Numbered from the stretch's first letter, positions 8,988 to 17,741 are shown. The stretch is 64,000 bases of DNA from Salinibacterium sp. SWN248 (GCF_015864575.1 NZ_JADYWW010000001.1:62001-126000); one strand, 5' to 3'. Notes: a model not told the origin generated them from the sequence alone. Numbers and translations: made by a program.

Positions 8988-9046
8988 GTTTAACAACACA
9001 GCGCCTGCCACCGTTCGATTCGGCAGCAGGCGCTGTGTTGTTAAAC
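8988..9046. terminator. Long bidirectional terminator hairpin between rhaB and the Gfo/Idh gene
   Basis: Perfect 21-bp inverted repeat (8988-9008 and 9026-9046) with a 17-base loop, between two convergent genes. The outer arm is A/T-rich (GTTTAACAACACA), so either strand offers a T-containing tail. Confidence 0.85.
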
Positions 9047-9060
9047 CGCGTTACCGCGCG

Positions 9061-10053
9061 CTAGCTTTCGTCGAGCATCGGGTAGGTAAGCCCGATCTGG
9101 CGGCGGATCTCGTCGAGCGTGCGCATGATCTCGATGGTCTCGGTCGGCGACAGAATGTCGTTGGCGATCTCACCTGCAGCGACGAGTCGTTCAAGTTCTG
9201 CGGCCTGGAATTGCATGCCGCGGCCGGTGACGCTGCCGTCGAATTCTTCGACAACGTTCCCCTCGCCATCGAAGCGCGTGTAAGTCGTGGGCGCGTACCA
9301 AGTCTCGTCGATTTCGATGCGGCCTTCGGTTCCGACAATCACGGCGCGTGTGGGGCCGGCGAGGTCGAGCGTTGTCTGCAGCACTGCTTGAGCTTCGGTG
9401 CCGTAGCTGAAGATCATCGACGTCTGGCGGTCGACATCCGTCACTGTCTTGGTGGCGACGGCCACGATGCTCGTGGGAGCGCCGAGGATGTCGTAGGTGA
9501 ATGACACGGGGTAGATACCGAGGTCGAGCAGCGCTCCGCCGCCAAGCAACGGGTTGTTGAGGCGGTGCAGCGGATCCATCGAGATGTTCTGGTTGTGGTC
9601 GGCCATCACACTGCGGATCTTTCCGAGCGCGCCCTCGGCGATGAGCTGGCGGATGCGCACCATGTGTGGCAGATAGCGCGTCCACATTGCTTCGAGCACA
9701 ACAAGGTTCAGTTCGGCTGCCCGGGAGACGACGTTCTCGGCCTGAGCCGCGTTCATCGTGAACGCCTTCTCGACGAGCACATGCTTGCCGGCGTTCAGAG
9801 CCAGCAGCGCGTGCTCTTCGTGGAAGGGATGAGGCGTCGCGACATAGATAGCGTCGACATTCGGGTCAGCAACCAGGTCTTCGTAGCTGCCGTGCGCGGT
9901 CGGGATGCCGTATTCCGCAGCGAACTTGGCGGCCGATTCCGCAGTGCGTGATCCCACCGCAACGACGTTGTGGCCGTGCTCAATGAGGTCACTGGTTTGC
10001 AGGCCCGCGATCCACCCGGTGCCCAGAATTCCCCATGCCACTTGCTTCGTCAT
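9061..10053 (-). CDS. Gfo/Idh/MocA-family NAD(P)-dependent oxidoreductase
   Basis: 330 residues. The N-terminal Rossmann domain starts GILGTGWIAG, and the family lysine motif appears as HVLVEKAFT (residues about 93-101); the C-terminal alpha/beta domain follows. Such enzymes oxidise or epimerise sugars or inositols. A role on rhamnose or another deoxysugar is suggested only by position. The ATG at 10053 has a strong AAAGGAGAT ribosome site; the frame reads 13 codons further upstream, without such a site. It is divergent from the GntR gene across a region with an 11-bp inverted repeat. Confidence 0.88.
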   Translation of the reverse strand: MTKQVAWGILGTGWIAGLQTSDLIEHGHNVVAVGSRTAESAAKFAAEYGIPTAHGSYEDLVADPNVDAIYVATPHPFHEEHALLALNAGKHVLVEKAFTMNAAQAENVVSRAAELNLVVLEAMWTRYLPHMVRIRQLIAEGALGKIRSVMADHNQNISMDPLHRLNNPLLGGGALLDLGIYPVSFTYDILGAPTSIVAVATKTVTDVDRQTSMIFSYGTEAQAVLQTTLDLAGPTRAVIVGTEGRIEIDETWYAPTTYTRFDGEGNVVEEFDGSVTGRGMQFQAAELERLVAAGEIANDILSPTETIEIMRTLDEIRRQIGLTYPMLDES

Positions 10054-10089
10054 GCCATCTCCTTTGTTGTGCACGAAAACATATGAAAT

Positions 10090-10137
10090 CAATCTAACAG
10101 GTGTCTATTTTGCTTTGTCTTACATTCTGTTAGATTG
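10090..10137. promoter_or_regulatory. Divergent promoter/operator region with paired CTGTTAGATTG sites
   Basis: CAATCTAACAG (10090-10100) and CTGTTAGATTG (10127-10137) are exact complements, 26 bases apart, one facing each divergent gene. Each contains TGTTAGATT, which may be an extended -10 (TGN then TAGATT), an operator half-site, or both. The same word stands before rhaEW. Confidence 0.6.
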
Positions 10138-10172
10138 TTTGACAATCCAAGTCAACGAAGAGGGAGCGCACC

Positions 10173-10823
10173 ATGATTGAGAACGCTGCAGTGCTCCCCG
10201 AGACCGTTGCTCAGAAGCTTCGAGCCGACATCATTACCCAGCGCGATGCCCCCGGCTCGGCCATCACGGAGTCGGCCGTCGCTCTGCGGTTCGGCGTTGC
10301 CCGCCCCACCGCGCGCATCGCCATCGACCGCCTGGTCGCCGACGGCATCCTGCGTCGCGAAGCCCACCGGGCCGCGCGCGTTCCCGAGCTCAGCTACGAC
10401 GACGTGCTCGACCTCTTTGACACCCGTTCCATCGTGGAGACCGCCGCGATGGTCGCGCTAGCCGAAGCCGGCGCGATTCCGGCGGAGGCGCTGGCAGCCC
10501 ACCGGGCGCTGACTGCTACCGATGATTTCGCGCACCACGACATCCAATTCCACCGCGCGCTCGTCGCCGGTCAGCCCAGCTCACGCCTCACTCGCCTGCA
10601 CGAACTGCTCATGGGCGAAGTCGAGTTGTGCATTGGGCAGGTTCAATCCGCCCAACTCATTACCGCTCACGAGGTGGCCGAACAACACCAGGGCGTCCTC
10701 GATGCCATCACCGCCGGGGATGTCGCAACGGCAGAACGCCTTACCCGCGACCACATTCTGGGGGCGCGCGATCGCCTCCTCACCCACCTCGACACCGACA
10801 CCAACCTCGACACCAACAACTAA
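10173..10823 (+). CDS. GntR-family regulator, FadR/FCD subgroup
   Basis: 216 residues. The winged helix covers about residues 8-70 ([33 protein letters not shown]). The FCD effector domain has the expected metal-binding pattern: [19 protein letters not shown] and [12 protein letters not shown]. It lies eight bases upstream of the lactate dehydrogenase gene, the arrangement of LldR-type regulators, so L-lactate is a plausible effector (inference). It may also control the divergent Gfo/Idh gene. Confidence 0.88.
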   Translation: MIENAAVLPETVAQKLRADIITQRDAPGSAITESAVALRFGVARPTARIAIDRLVADGILRREAHRAARVPELSYDDVLDLFDTRSIVETAAMVALAEAGAIPAEALAAHRALTATDDFAHHDIQFHRALVAGQPSSRLTRLHELLMGEVELCIGQVQSAQLITAHEVAEQHQGVLDAITAGDVATAERLTRDHILGARDRLLTHLDTDTNLDTNN

Positions 10824-10831
10824 GGCAGACC

Positions 10832-12184
10832 ATGGTTAAGCGTCAATTTCCGAACCCCGTAGAGCTCGCGAAGCTCATGAAGTTCAAGGCACCCGAGCTC
10901 AACGGCAAGAAGCGTCGCCTCGACAGCGCGCTCACGATCTATGACCTCAAAGGCATCGCTAAGCGCCGCACCCCCAAGGCCGCCTACGACTACACGGATG
11001 GCTCGGCCGAAGGCGAAATCTCGCTCAGCCGGGCGCGCCAGGCCTTCGAAGACATCGAGTTTCACCCGTCGATCCTGCGCGATGCCTCGAACGTCTCGAC
11101 CACAACCCAGATTCTGGGCGGCACCTCCGCGATGCCCTTCGGCATTGCGCCAACGGGATTCACGCGCCTCATGCAGACAGAGGGCGAGATTGCGGGCGCG
11201 GGCGCCGCAGCGGCAGCAGGCATCCCGTTCACTCTCTCGACGCTCGGCACGACATCCATTGAAGACGTGAAGGCCGCGAACCCGAACGGTCGCAATTGGT
11301 TCCAGCTGTACGTCATGCGCGAGCGCGAAATCTCGTACGGACTCGTCGAACGTGCGGCTGCTGCCGGCTACGACACCCTCATGTTCACCGTCGACACCCC
11401 CATCGCCGGCGCCCGTCTTCGGGACACCCGCAACGGATTCTCGATCCCGCCGCAGCTGACGCTCGGCACGATCGCTAATGCGATCCCCCGCCCGTGGTGG
11501 TGGTTCGACTTCCTCACGACTCCCCCGCTGGAGTTTGCCTCGCTCTCCTCGACCGGCGGTCGCACCGTTGGCGAACTGCTCAACTCGGCGATGGATCCGT
11601 CGATCAACTACGAGGACCTCAAGGTCATCCGCGCCATGTGGCCGGGCAAGATCGTCATCAAGGGAGTGCAAAACCTCGAAGATTCGAAGCGCCTTGCTGA
11701 CCTCGGCGTTGACGGTATCCTGCTCTCGAACCACGGTGGCCGCCAGCTCGACCGCGCGCCCATCCCGTTCCACCTGCTGCCCGAGGTCGCCCGCGAGGTC
11801 GGCAACGACGTCGAAGTGATGGTCGACACCGGCATCATGAACGGTGCGGATGTCGTGGCTTCGATGGCGCTCGGCGCCAAGTTCACGCTCATTGGCCGTG
11901 CCTACCTCTATGGCCTCATGGCCGGAGGCCGCGAGGGCGTCGACCGCACGATCGAGATTCTCTCCAGCCAAATCGTGCGCACCATGAAACTGCTGGAAGT
12001 CACCAGCATCGAAGAGCTCGAGCCCAAGCACGTCACCCAGCTGCAGCGCCTGGCTCCCCGAGCCGTCGCGCCGAGTGCTGCCGCCGCGGTTCCGGCTAAG
12101 CGCGCTGCCCCTCGCACGGCTGCTGCCACGTCGGCTCCGGCCGCAGCGAAGCCCGTCACCAAGAAGGCTGCCGTAAAGAAGTAA
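10832..12184 (+). CDS. lldD: FMN-dependent L-lactate dehydrogenase with Ala/Lys-rich tail
   Basis: 450 residues. The core (about 1-400) is an FMN alpha-hydroxyacid dehydrogenase: FGIAPTGF flavin loop, SNHGGRQLD with the catalytic His, and [11 protein letters not shown] / [12 protein letters not shown] phosphate-binding segments. It would oxidise the L-lactate produced by RhaEW to pyruvate, passing electrons to the respiratory chain. The last 40 or so residues are an Ala/Pro/Lys-rich low-complexity tail with histone-like KKAAVKK, not part of the enzyme fold. The ATG 10832 follows the GntR stop (10823) closely, so the two form an operon. Confidence 0.92.
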   Translation: MVKRQFPNPVELAKLMKFKAPELNGKKRRLDSALTIYDLKGIAKRRTPKAAYDYTDGSAEGEISLSRARQAFEDIEFHPSILRDASNVSTTTQILGGTSAMPFGIAPTGFTRLMQTEGEIAGAGAAAAAGIPFTLSTLGTTSIEDVKAANPNGRNWFQLYVMREREISYGLVERAAAAGYDTLMFTVDTPIAGARLRDTRNGFSIPPQLTLGTIANAIPRPWWWFDFLTTPPLEFASLSSTGGRTVGELLNSAMDPSINYEDLKVIRAMWPGKIVIKGVQNLEDSKRLADLGVDGILLSNHGGRQLDRAPIPFHLLPEVAREVGNDVEVMVDTGIMNGADVVASMALGAKFTLIGRAYLYGLMAGGREGVDRTIEILSSQIVRTMKLLEVTSIEELEPKHVTQLQRLAPRAVAPSAAAAVPAKRAAPRTAAATSAPAAAKPVTKKAAVKK

Positions 12185-12296
12185 GGCCACTCGCGCCGCA
12201 GGTTGTGGTGGGCTGCCGCGCGAGTTCTCTACCCCCGCCGAGTCTGGCTTCTGACGTGAGTCAGTCACGACCCGGCGGGGCATAGGGTTGAATACC

Positions 12297-13523
12297 GTGA
12301 CTCAGAACTCCCTCGATACCCCTCCGCCTGTCTGGCGCGCTCCCGGAATGCCAGCCTTGCTGGTGCTGACGGCGGCAGGCTTCGGGGGTTTCGTTGTGCT
12401 GATTCCCGTCGCTCCCTTGTGGGCCATTCAAGGCGGTGCGACAGAAGCAGGCTCCGGTCTCGTCAACGGTTTGTTGCTGCTCGTCACCGTCATGACGCAA
12501 CCCTTTGTTCCACGCCTGCTTGATCATTTCGGCACTGGGCGCGTACTGGCCGCCGGGCTTGCGCTCCTGGGGGCTCCCCCGCTGCTGCTGCTTCTCTCTG
12601 ATCAGCTGGCATGGATTCTCACTATCTCGGCGGTGCGCGGGGTTGGCTTCGGCATCCTGACCGTCACAGGTTCGACCGTGGTGGCAAACCTCGTCGATCG
12701 CGCTCAGCACGGTGCCGCCGTCGGAATCTACGGTGCTGCGATCGCTATTCCGCAAATTCTGCTCGTGCCGACCGCAACGCTGCTTGCCGATTCCGTCGGC
12801 TTTTGGGCCGTCTTCGCCCTCGGTGCGCTCCCCCTCCTCGGCATCAGTTCTGCACCACGCCTTGCACGCATTCTTCGTGGGCAGGCCGCCGAACGCGACC
12901 TTCTGCCGCCCACCGGTTCGACGCCGATCGTGTCGACTGACGGCGGAAGATCTCGGCGACGGATGCTCGCCATCAGCCTTCTACGCCCAATGATGTTGCT
13001 CAGTGGTGTCACCCTCGCCGGTGGCGCACTGCTTACCTTCGCGCCGCAGATGAGCTCCTCGCCGGCAGCAACAGCCGGTGCGCTCGCGCTGTTGACCCTC
13101 AGCGCCGCCGTCACGCGCTGGGCCATCGGTGGGCTCTCCGACCGCTACGGCGCCCACCGCTTTCTGTGGCCGCTCGTCGTCATTTCGGTCGCGGGCCTCC
13201 TCGCGATCGCCCAAGCCGTGCAGAGCCCAGATGCGACCGGCATCCTGCTGTTCCTCGTTGGCATGACCCTCGTTGGCATCGCCTACGGCGGGCTGCAAAA
13301 CCTCACCCTCGTGATCTCGCTCGCCGCCGTGCAACGCAAGCAGTACGGCACCGCTAGCGCCGTGTGGAACATCGGCTTCGATCTCGGAACAGCGCTCGGC
13401 TCCGTGCTCGTCGGAACCCTCGCGACCGCGTTCGGATTCCCGCCCGCCGTTTTGGTCGCAGCCGCAATCTCGCTACTGACCCTGCCACTCGCGTTTATGC
13501 GCAGACCAAAGGTCACCGACTAG
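12297..13523 (+). CDS. MFS transporter
   Basis: About 408 residues with twelve probable membrane segments and loop motifs such as DRYGAHR. It resembles drug/sugar MFS carriers; the substrate cannot be told. Two starts are possible: TTG 12288 or GTG 12297. I prefer GTG, because TAGGGT (12283-12288) lies 8 bases before it, fitting a leaderless transcript, and no good ribosome site is seen. It converges on the GH114 gene with only 18 bases between stops. Confidence 0.85.
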   Translation: MTQNSLDTPPPVWRAPGMPALLVLTAAGFGGFVVLIPVAPLWAIQGGATEAGSGLVNGLLLLVTVMTQPFVPRLLDHFGTGRVLAAGLALLGAPPLLLLLSDQLAWILTISAVRGVGFGILTVTGSTVVANLVDRAQHGAAVGIYGAAIAIPQILLVPTATLLADSVGFWAVFALGALPLLGISSAPRLARILRGQAAERDLLPPTGSTPIVSTDGGRSRRRMLAISLLRPMMLLSGVTLAGGALLTFAPQMSSSPAATAGALALLTLSAAVTRWAIGGLSDRYGAHRFLWPLVVISVAGLLAIAQAVQSPDATGILLFLVGMTLVGIAYGGLQNLTLVISLAAVQRKQYGTASAVWNIGFDLGTALGSVLVGTLATAFGFPPAVLVAAAISLLTLPLAFMRRPKVTD

Positions 13524-13541
13524 CTAACGCGCGGGGCGCGA

Positions 13542-14390
13542 TCAGCAGTGCTCGAAGGTGTACTCGGCTGAGCCGGGCGACGTGAGATCGCGATCCCGCA
13601 GCATCGTGATGGGCGGTGTCGCGGCATCCGCACACACTTCAGTGAACGGGCGTCGCAGCTCATCGGTGTACTCGACGTCGATAACGGCGTCCCCATAAAA
13701 GTCGGTGAAGTCGCCGCACTCTGAGTACTGGTCGCACTCCTCCACGATCGCGAAGTCGAACCCGATGGCGGATGCCGCCTCCCCCAGCAGCTCGGCCGAG
13801 TTCTTCTGGGCTACCGCGAGTCCGCTGCTGTGGCCGAGCTGCACGAACAGCGTCGCCATTGCCACCGCCTGCTCGCGCTCAAGAACCCCGTCGGAGCGCG
13901 TGTAGCTGTCGAGGTTATCGAACTCGACTGCTGCGAAATCCTTACCTGCGCAGCTCTCAATCAGCGACGCCATCCGCTCGGCGATAGCGTCGCGATTGCT
14001 GGCGGTTCGGATGTCGAGCAGCGTTTCATCCGGCCAGTTCGCATCGATAACCGGGTCACCTTCGGCATCGTGCAGCAGCAGGTCGCTCGGCCACGACTCC
14101 CCCGGTTGCGACTGGAAACCGTTGAGGTAACAAATGGAATAGGCGCCGGCGAGCGGTTCTTCGCTGGCGTCGCGCACGACGACGGTGACGGCAGCGTCGG
14201 GCTCGTACGCTCCGCCGAGCTGGTAATCCGCGATGGCGCCCGCGGCGAAAAGGCCCGGCGAGGCGATAGCGGCGGGAGGGGCGCTGGGCTCAGTTGTTAG
14301 CGGAGCTGAGGCCGAGCATCCGGCCAGCACGACGAGCACGGCCGTGACACAGAGCGCAGGCAGCAAGGATCGCCGCGCGCGCACTGTCAT
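13542..14390 (-). CDS. GH114 endo-alpha-1,4-polygalactosaminidase-like lipoprotein
   Basis: 282 residues. An N-terminal signal ends in the lipobox LAGC (Cys25), so the mature protein is probably a membrane-anchored lipoprotein. The rest matches glycoside hydrolase family 114: YQLGG at the start, ICYLNGF, W(P)DETLLDIR, the acidic AVEFDNLDSY, AQKN, and EECDQYSECGDF. Known members cleave polygalactosamine exopolysaccharide, so a role in remodelling or degrading matrix is plausible. The frame continues upstream of ATG 14390, but that start gives the clean signal peptide and lies 7 bases after TAAGCT, a possible leaderless -10. Confidence 0.88.
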   Translation of the reverse strand: MTVRARRSLLPALCVTAVLVVLAGCSASAPLTTEPSAPPAAIASPGLFAAGAIADYQLGGAYEPDAAVTVVVRDASEEPLAGAYSICYLNGFQSQPGESWPSDLLLHDAEGDPVIDANWPDETLLDIRTASNRDAIAERMASLIESCAGKDFAAVEFDNLDSYTRSDGVLEREQAVAMATLFVQLGHSSGLAVAQKNSAELLGEAASAIGFDFAIVEECDQYSECGDFTDFYGDAVIDVEYTDELRRPFTEVCADAATPPITMLRDRDLTSPGSAEYTFEHC

Positions 14391-14400
14391 GCCGTCGAGC

Positions 14401-14658
14401 TTAGGCCGCTCCGGTGCGACGCGAGATGTACGTCGCACGCATGTGGGAGCGGTGAGGTGGCAACTCTGCCCGAATGAGCGCGAAGCTCGAAACGATTGCC
14501 AGCAGAGCAGAAAGACCCAACACCAGGGTCGGAAGCGGCGGGATGCCCGCGGCTACGTCAAGCCCGGTGCCGGCCACGATCAGCCAGACGGCGGCTGCCG
14601 CAGCGGCGGTAAGGCTCGCCAGAAGAACCACTACCCACCCGAATACTTTCCTGTTCAT
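14401..14658 (-). CDS. Small two-TM membrane protein, unknown
   Basis: 85 residues with two hydrophobic segments (about 7-29 and 38-62) and a basic C-terminal tail (HRSHMRATYISRRTG). I do not recognise the family. It starts at ATG 14658 after GGGGGC and ends 11 bases upstream of the GH114 lipoprotein ATG, so the two may be co-transcribed. Confidence 0.6.
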   Translation of the reverse strand: MNRKVFGWVVVLLASLTAAAAAAVWLIVAGTGLDVAAGIPPLPTLVLGLSALLAIVSSFALIRAELPPHRSHMRATYISRRTGAA

Positions 14659-14801
14659 AATTGCCCCCGTGCTTTCAGCTCTGCCTGGTTAATGCGACTG
14701 TGTAGCGTGAGCGAAAGCCTGAGGCTTTCTCTCTACTTGAACGCTAGACCCCAAATGGGGGCCAATCTAGTCGTCATTAAGGCGGACTAGCTTGTGTCGC
14801 T

Positions 14802-15638
14802 CTAGGCGAGACGAAGCAGTCGAGCGCGCAACTCTTTAGGCGTCGATTCGGGCATTGCTGAGGAGAGTTCGCTGCGCTGGGGTAGCGCTCCGCCTTCGGA
14901 GACAATCGTGATGGCGCGGGCGAGGCTGCCACGGCCGACGTGCACGAGGGCGTTGTCATCGGCGTGCATTTCGAGCAAGAGGGCGACTTCGCGGGAGGCG
15001 TTGCGGGCGGTCGGCAACCACGGCAGGGAGACTTTCCACGCGGTGAAGAAAATCAGCACGATGTCGTGGCGCAGACGAACATGGGCACGTTCATGCTCGA
15101 TGACCGCTTGAAGTTCTTCTTCGTCGAGCAATTGCAGCAGCCCAGCGCTCAGCACAGTGATGGAGGTGAGTGCGCCGGGGAGGCAGTACGCGACGGGAGC
15201 GGGGGTGTTGATGACTCGCGTGCCGGGGCGATCAGACATCGGTTCGCTCAGCAGGGTGATGAGTTGGGAGTGCCGCGCGCGTTCACGCTCCGCGTAGACG
15301 ACGGTGACGAGGAGATTGAGCAGCAGGTGCGCGGTGAGGAAGAGAGCTCCCGAGAGGGCGAGTAACGACCACACCGAGGAGCCTTCGGGGAGTTCGTTGT
15401 GGGTGACGAAGCGCCACATGCCGGTTGCGGCATCCGGAAGGTCGGTTGCGAAAGTCGCCGCACCGAGCAGCACGAGTGAGACGATCATGCTGAAACCACC
15501 GACGAGCGCGACAAGTTGCCACACCAGCAGACCGAGGGTGGGGCGACGGTAGGCCCAGGTTGCTCCGGCCAGCAGTGCGGGCAGAGGCCACGCCAGCAGG
15601 ATTGCGATGAGGCCGAGCGTGATCGCGGCGGCTACCAC
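14802..15638 (-). CDS. M56-family membrane metalloprotease (BlaR1-like sensor)
   Basis: 278 residues with membrane segments near 5-27, 36-62 and 88-115 and the zinc motif HERAH at 182-186 (EHERAHVRLRHD), followed by another hydrophobic stretch. M56 proteases of this short type lack the penicillin sensor of BlaR1 and are thought to cleave the partner BlaI-type repressor. The gene begins two bases after the BlaI stop, so the pair is one operon. BlaI-type palindromes lie in front of the pair and of the divergent cydA. Confidence 0.9.
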   Translation of the reverse strand: MVAAAITLGLIAILLAWPLPALLAGATWAYRRPTLGLLVWQLVALVGGFSMIVSLVLLGAATFATDLPDAATGMWRFVTHNELPEGSSVWSLLALSGALFLTAHLLLNLLVTVVYAERERARHSQLITLLSEPMSDRPGTRVINTPAPVAYCLPGALTSITVLSAGLLQLLDEEELQAVIEHERAHVRLRHDIVLIFFTAWKVSLPWLPTARNASREVALLLEMHADDNALVHVGRGSLARAITIVSEGGALPQRSELSSAMPESTPKELRARLLRLA

Positions 15639-15640
15639 GG

Positions 15641-16003
15641 CTAGCGTCCGGCGAGAATGCGGCGGAGGGTTTCGGCTTCTTCGTTCGTGACCTGCCCGAC
15701 GAAGCGCTCAAGAACAGCGGTGCGGTCGTTGGCCCCGCCCAGCACTTCGTGCATGAGGTCGGCCATGTGTTCAGCACGAACAGAGGCGGCGCGGTAGCGG
15801 TGGGGGCGCACCTCTCGTTCACGCACCACGAAGTTTTTCTTTTCGAGACGGGAAAGAACGGTGAGCACCGTCGTGGCAGCGAGCTCGCGGCCCGACGATT
15901 CAGGGGATGCGAGTGCGGCCTGCAGGTCGTAGGCCGAGAGGCTTTCGCTATTCGCCCACAGCAGGTCCATCACGCTGCGTTCGAGTTCACCAAGGGAATT
16001 CAT
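15641..16003 (-). CDS. BlaI/MecI/CopY-family repressor
   Basis: 120 residues with the family winged helix (LGELERSVMDLLWAN, TTVLTVLSRLEKKNFV) and dimerisation tail. It is encoded just upstream of the M56 protease and divergently from cydA. The 120-base gap to cydA holds two perfect palindromes built from GTAGAA/TTCTAC half-sites, very like the TACA/TGTA-type operators of BlaI proteins. It is therefore a candidate regulator of cytochrome bd as well as of its own operon. In Mycobacterium tuberculosis BlaI is also linked to respiratory (ATP synthase) genes. Confidence 0.92.
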   Translation of the reverse strand: MNSLGELERSVMDLLWANSESLSAYDLQAALASPESSGRELAATTVLTVLSRLEKKNFVVREREVRPHRYRAASVRAEHMADLMHEVLGGANDRTAVLERFVGQVTNEEAETLRRILAGR

Positions 16004-16021
16004 GAGCCAATTCTACCCTAA

Positions 16022-16038
16022 GTAGAAATAATTTCTAC
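16022..16038. promoter_or_regulatory. BlaI-type operator 1
   Basis: GTAGAAATAATTTCTAC, a perfect 17-bp palindrome 18 bases upstream of the BlaI start. A further half copy, GTAGAAATG, follows at 16044-16052. Confidence 0.75.
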
Positions 16039-16063
16039 GAGGGTGTAGAAATGTATCCACAGC

Positions 16064-16084
16064 AGTTCTACAGAATGTAGAACT
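16064..16084. promoter_or_regulatory. BlaI-type operator 2, proximal to cydA
   Basis: AGTTCTAC (16064-16071) and GTAGAACT (16077-16084) form an 8-bp perfect inverted repeat around 5 bases, 40 bases before the cydA start. Confidence 0.7.
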
Positions 16085-16124
16085 AGAGCGCCGTCACACA
16101 GCAGCAGCAGCAGAAAGGTCCGGA

Positions 16125-17723
16125 GTGGATCCCCTAGAAATCGCCAGATGGCAATTCGGAATCACCACCGTCTACCACTTCATCATGGTTCCGCTCACGC
16201 TCGGCCTCGGCCCTGTCGTGGCGCTCATGCAAACCCAGTGGGTGCGCACGGGCGACGAGAAGTGGCTGCGCATGACCAAGTTCTGGGGCAAGTTATACCT
16301 CATCAACTTCATCATGGGTGTGGCCACCGGCCTCGTTCAGGAGTTCCAATTCGGCATGGCCTGGAGCGAGTACTCCCGCTACGTCGGTGACGTCTTCGGT
16401 GCCCCTCTCGCCATGGAGGGACTGCTCGCCTTCTTCTTCGAATCCGTCTTCCTCGGACTCTGGATCTTCGGCTGGGATCGTCTCGGCAAGAGGCTTCACC
16501 TCGCGACCCTCTGGATCGCCGTTGCCGGTTCCGTCGTCTCCGCCTTCTTCATCATCGTGGCCAACTCGTGGATGCAGCACCCGGTTGGTGTTGAGCTCAT
16601 CGACGGTCGCCCCGTCATGACCGACATCTGGGCCGTGCTCACCAACAACACCGCCCTCACCGCCTACGCGCACACCGTCACCGGTGCGATCGCTGTCGGC
16701 GCGGGCTTCGTCGTCGGCATCTCCTGGTACCAGCTCTGGCAGCGTCGTCGCGACAACATCGACACCGTGGATGCCACGGGCCGTGTCGTCATCGGCGAGA
16801 ACCTCAGCATCCCGGGCCGCGATCGCAAGGACCACTCGGTCTGGCTCACGAGCATCCGCGTCGCTGCGGTCATCGCGATCATCGGATTCGGCGGAGTCGC
16901 GATCACGGGCGACTTGCAGGCCAAGCTCATGTTCGAACAGCAGCCGCTCAAGATGGCCGCAGCCGAGGGTGCCTGCCACGATGGCACAAGCTTCTCGGTG
17001 CTGTCGATCGGAAACTTGGGTTCTGAGAACTGTGAAGATGTTGTCGCGATCATCGAGATCCCCGGCATCCTGTCTTTCTTGGCTCACGGTGACTTCGACA
17101 CCAATATCAAGGGCGTAAACACGCTCATCCCCGAGTACCAGGCGCTCTACGGCACCAACCTGCCGGATGACCCGCTGTACGGCGAGCGTGCCGGCCAGGA
17201 GATCAACTACCTGCCCATCATGGAGGTCACCTACTGGGGCTTCCGTCTGATGATCGGCTTCGGAATGCTCGCGGCAGCGTTTGCCGCCCTGACCCTGTGG
17301 ATTGTTCGCAAGGGAACCGTTCCGCAGTCCAAGTTCCTCATGGGAACCGCTCTGCTCAGCATTGCCGCCCCCTTCGGCGCCAACATCGCCGGCTGGGTCT
17401 TCACCGAAATGGGCCGCCAGCCCTTCGTGGTCGTGCCCAACCCCACGCCCGGCGGAGTTGACGGCGTGTACATGTTCACCGCGGCTGCCGTCTCCCCCGG
17501 AGTCAGTGGCGAAGAGATCATCTTCTCGCTCGCGACGCTCGCTCTCGTCTACGCCTTCCTGCTGGTCTTCGAGGTCAAGCTGCTCATCAAGTACGTGCGC
17601 GGTGGCGTTGCCTCAGCGATGCCCGAGCTCGGGCATCCCGAAGGCGACAGCGGCGATGGCAGCGACCCAGACGATCCCAACAAACCAGACAAGCGCGACG
17701 ACGTTCTCGCGTTCGCCTACTAA
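16125..17723 (+). CDS. cydA: Cytochrome bd ubiquinol/menaquinol oxidase subunit I
   Basis: 532 residues, the haem-bearing subunit that oxidises quinol and reduces oxygen to water. Haem ligand positions are seen as His18 (TTVYHFIMVPLTLG) and His183 (TAYAHTVTGA), the conserved AMEGLLAFFFE (Glu98) and the GRQPF motif near the quinol end. The C-terminus carries an extra acidic Asp/Pro/Lys-rich tail. GTG 16125 is used as start, after AAAGG. First gene of cydA-cydB-cydDC, with BlaI-type operators in the leader. Confidence 0.96.
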   Translation: MDPLEIARWQFGITTVYHFIMVPLTLGLGPVVALMQTQWVRTGDEKWLRMTKFWGKLYLINFIMGVATGLVQEFQFGMAWSEYSRYVGDVFGAPLAMEGLLAFFFESVFLGLWIFGWDRLGKRLHLATLWIAVAGSVVSAFFIIVANSWMQHPVGVELIDGRPVMTDIWAVLTNNTALTAYAHTVTGAIAVGAGFVVGISWYQLWQRRRDNIDTVDATGRVVIGENLSIPGRDRKDHSVWLTSIRVAAVIAIIGFGGVAITGDLQAKLMFEQQPLKMAAAEGACHDGTSFSVLSIGNLGSENCEDVVAIIEIPGILSFLAHGDFDTNIKGVNTLIPEYQALYGTNLPDDPLYGERAGQEINYLPIMEVTYWGFRLMIGFGMLAAAFAALTLWIVRKGTVPQSKFLMGTALLSIAAPFGANIAGWVFTEMGRQPFVVVPNPTPGGVDGVYMFTAAAVSPGVSGEEIIFSLATLALVYAFLLVFEVKLLIKYVRGGVASAMPELGHPEGDSGDGSDPDDPNKPDKRDDVLAFAY

Positions 17724-17741
17724 GCAGAAGGGCAGCTACTC

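Noticed and set aside
10820-12283. 487-residue antisense open frame across lldD
   Set aside because: Shadow of the flavoenzyme gene; Arg/Glu-rich, no domain, no ribosome site.
14713-14729. Hairpin GAAAGCC-TGA-GGCTTTC downstream of the M56 gene
   Set aside because: It could be a weak terminator, but the stem is only 7 bp and no T-run follows in the minus direction; too weak to list.
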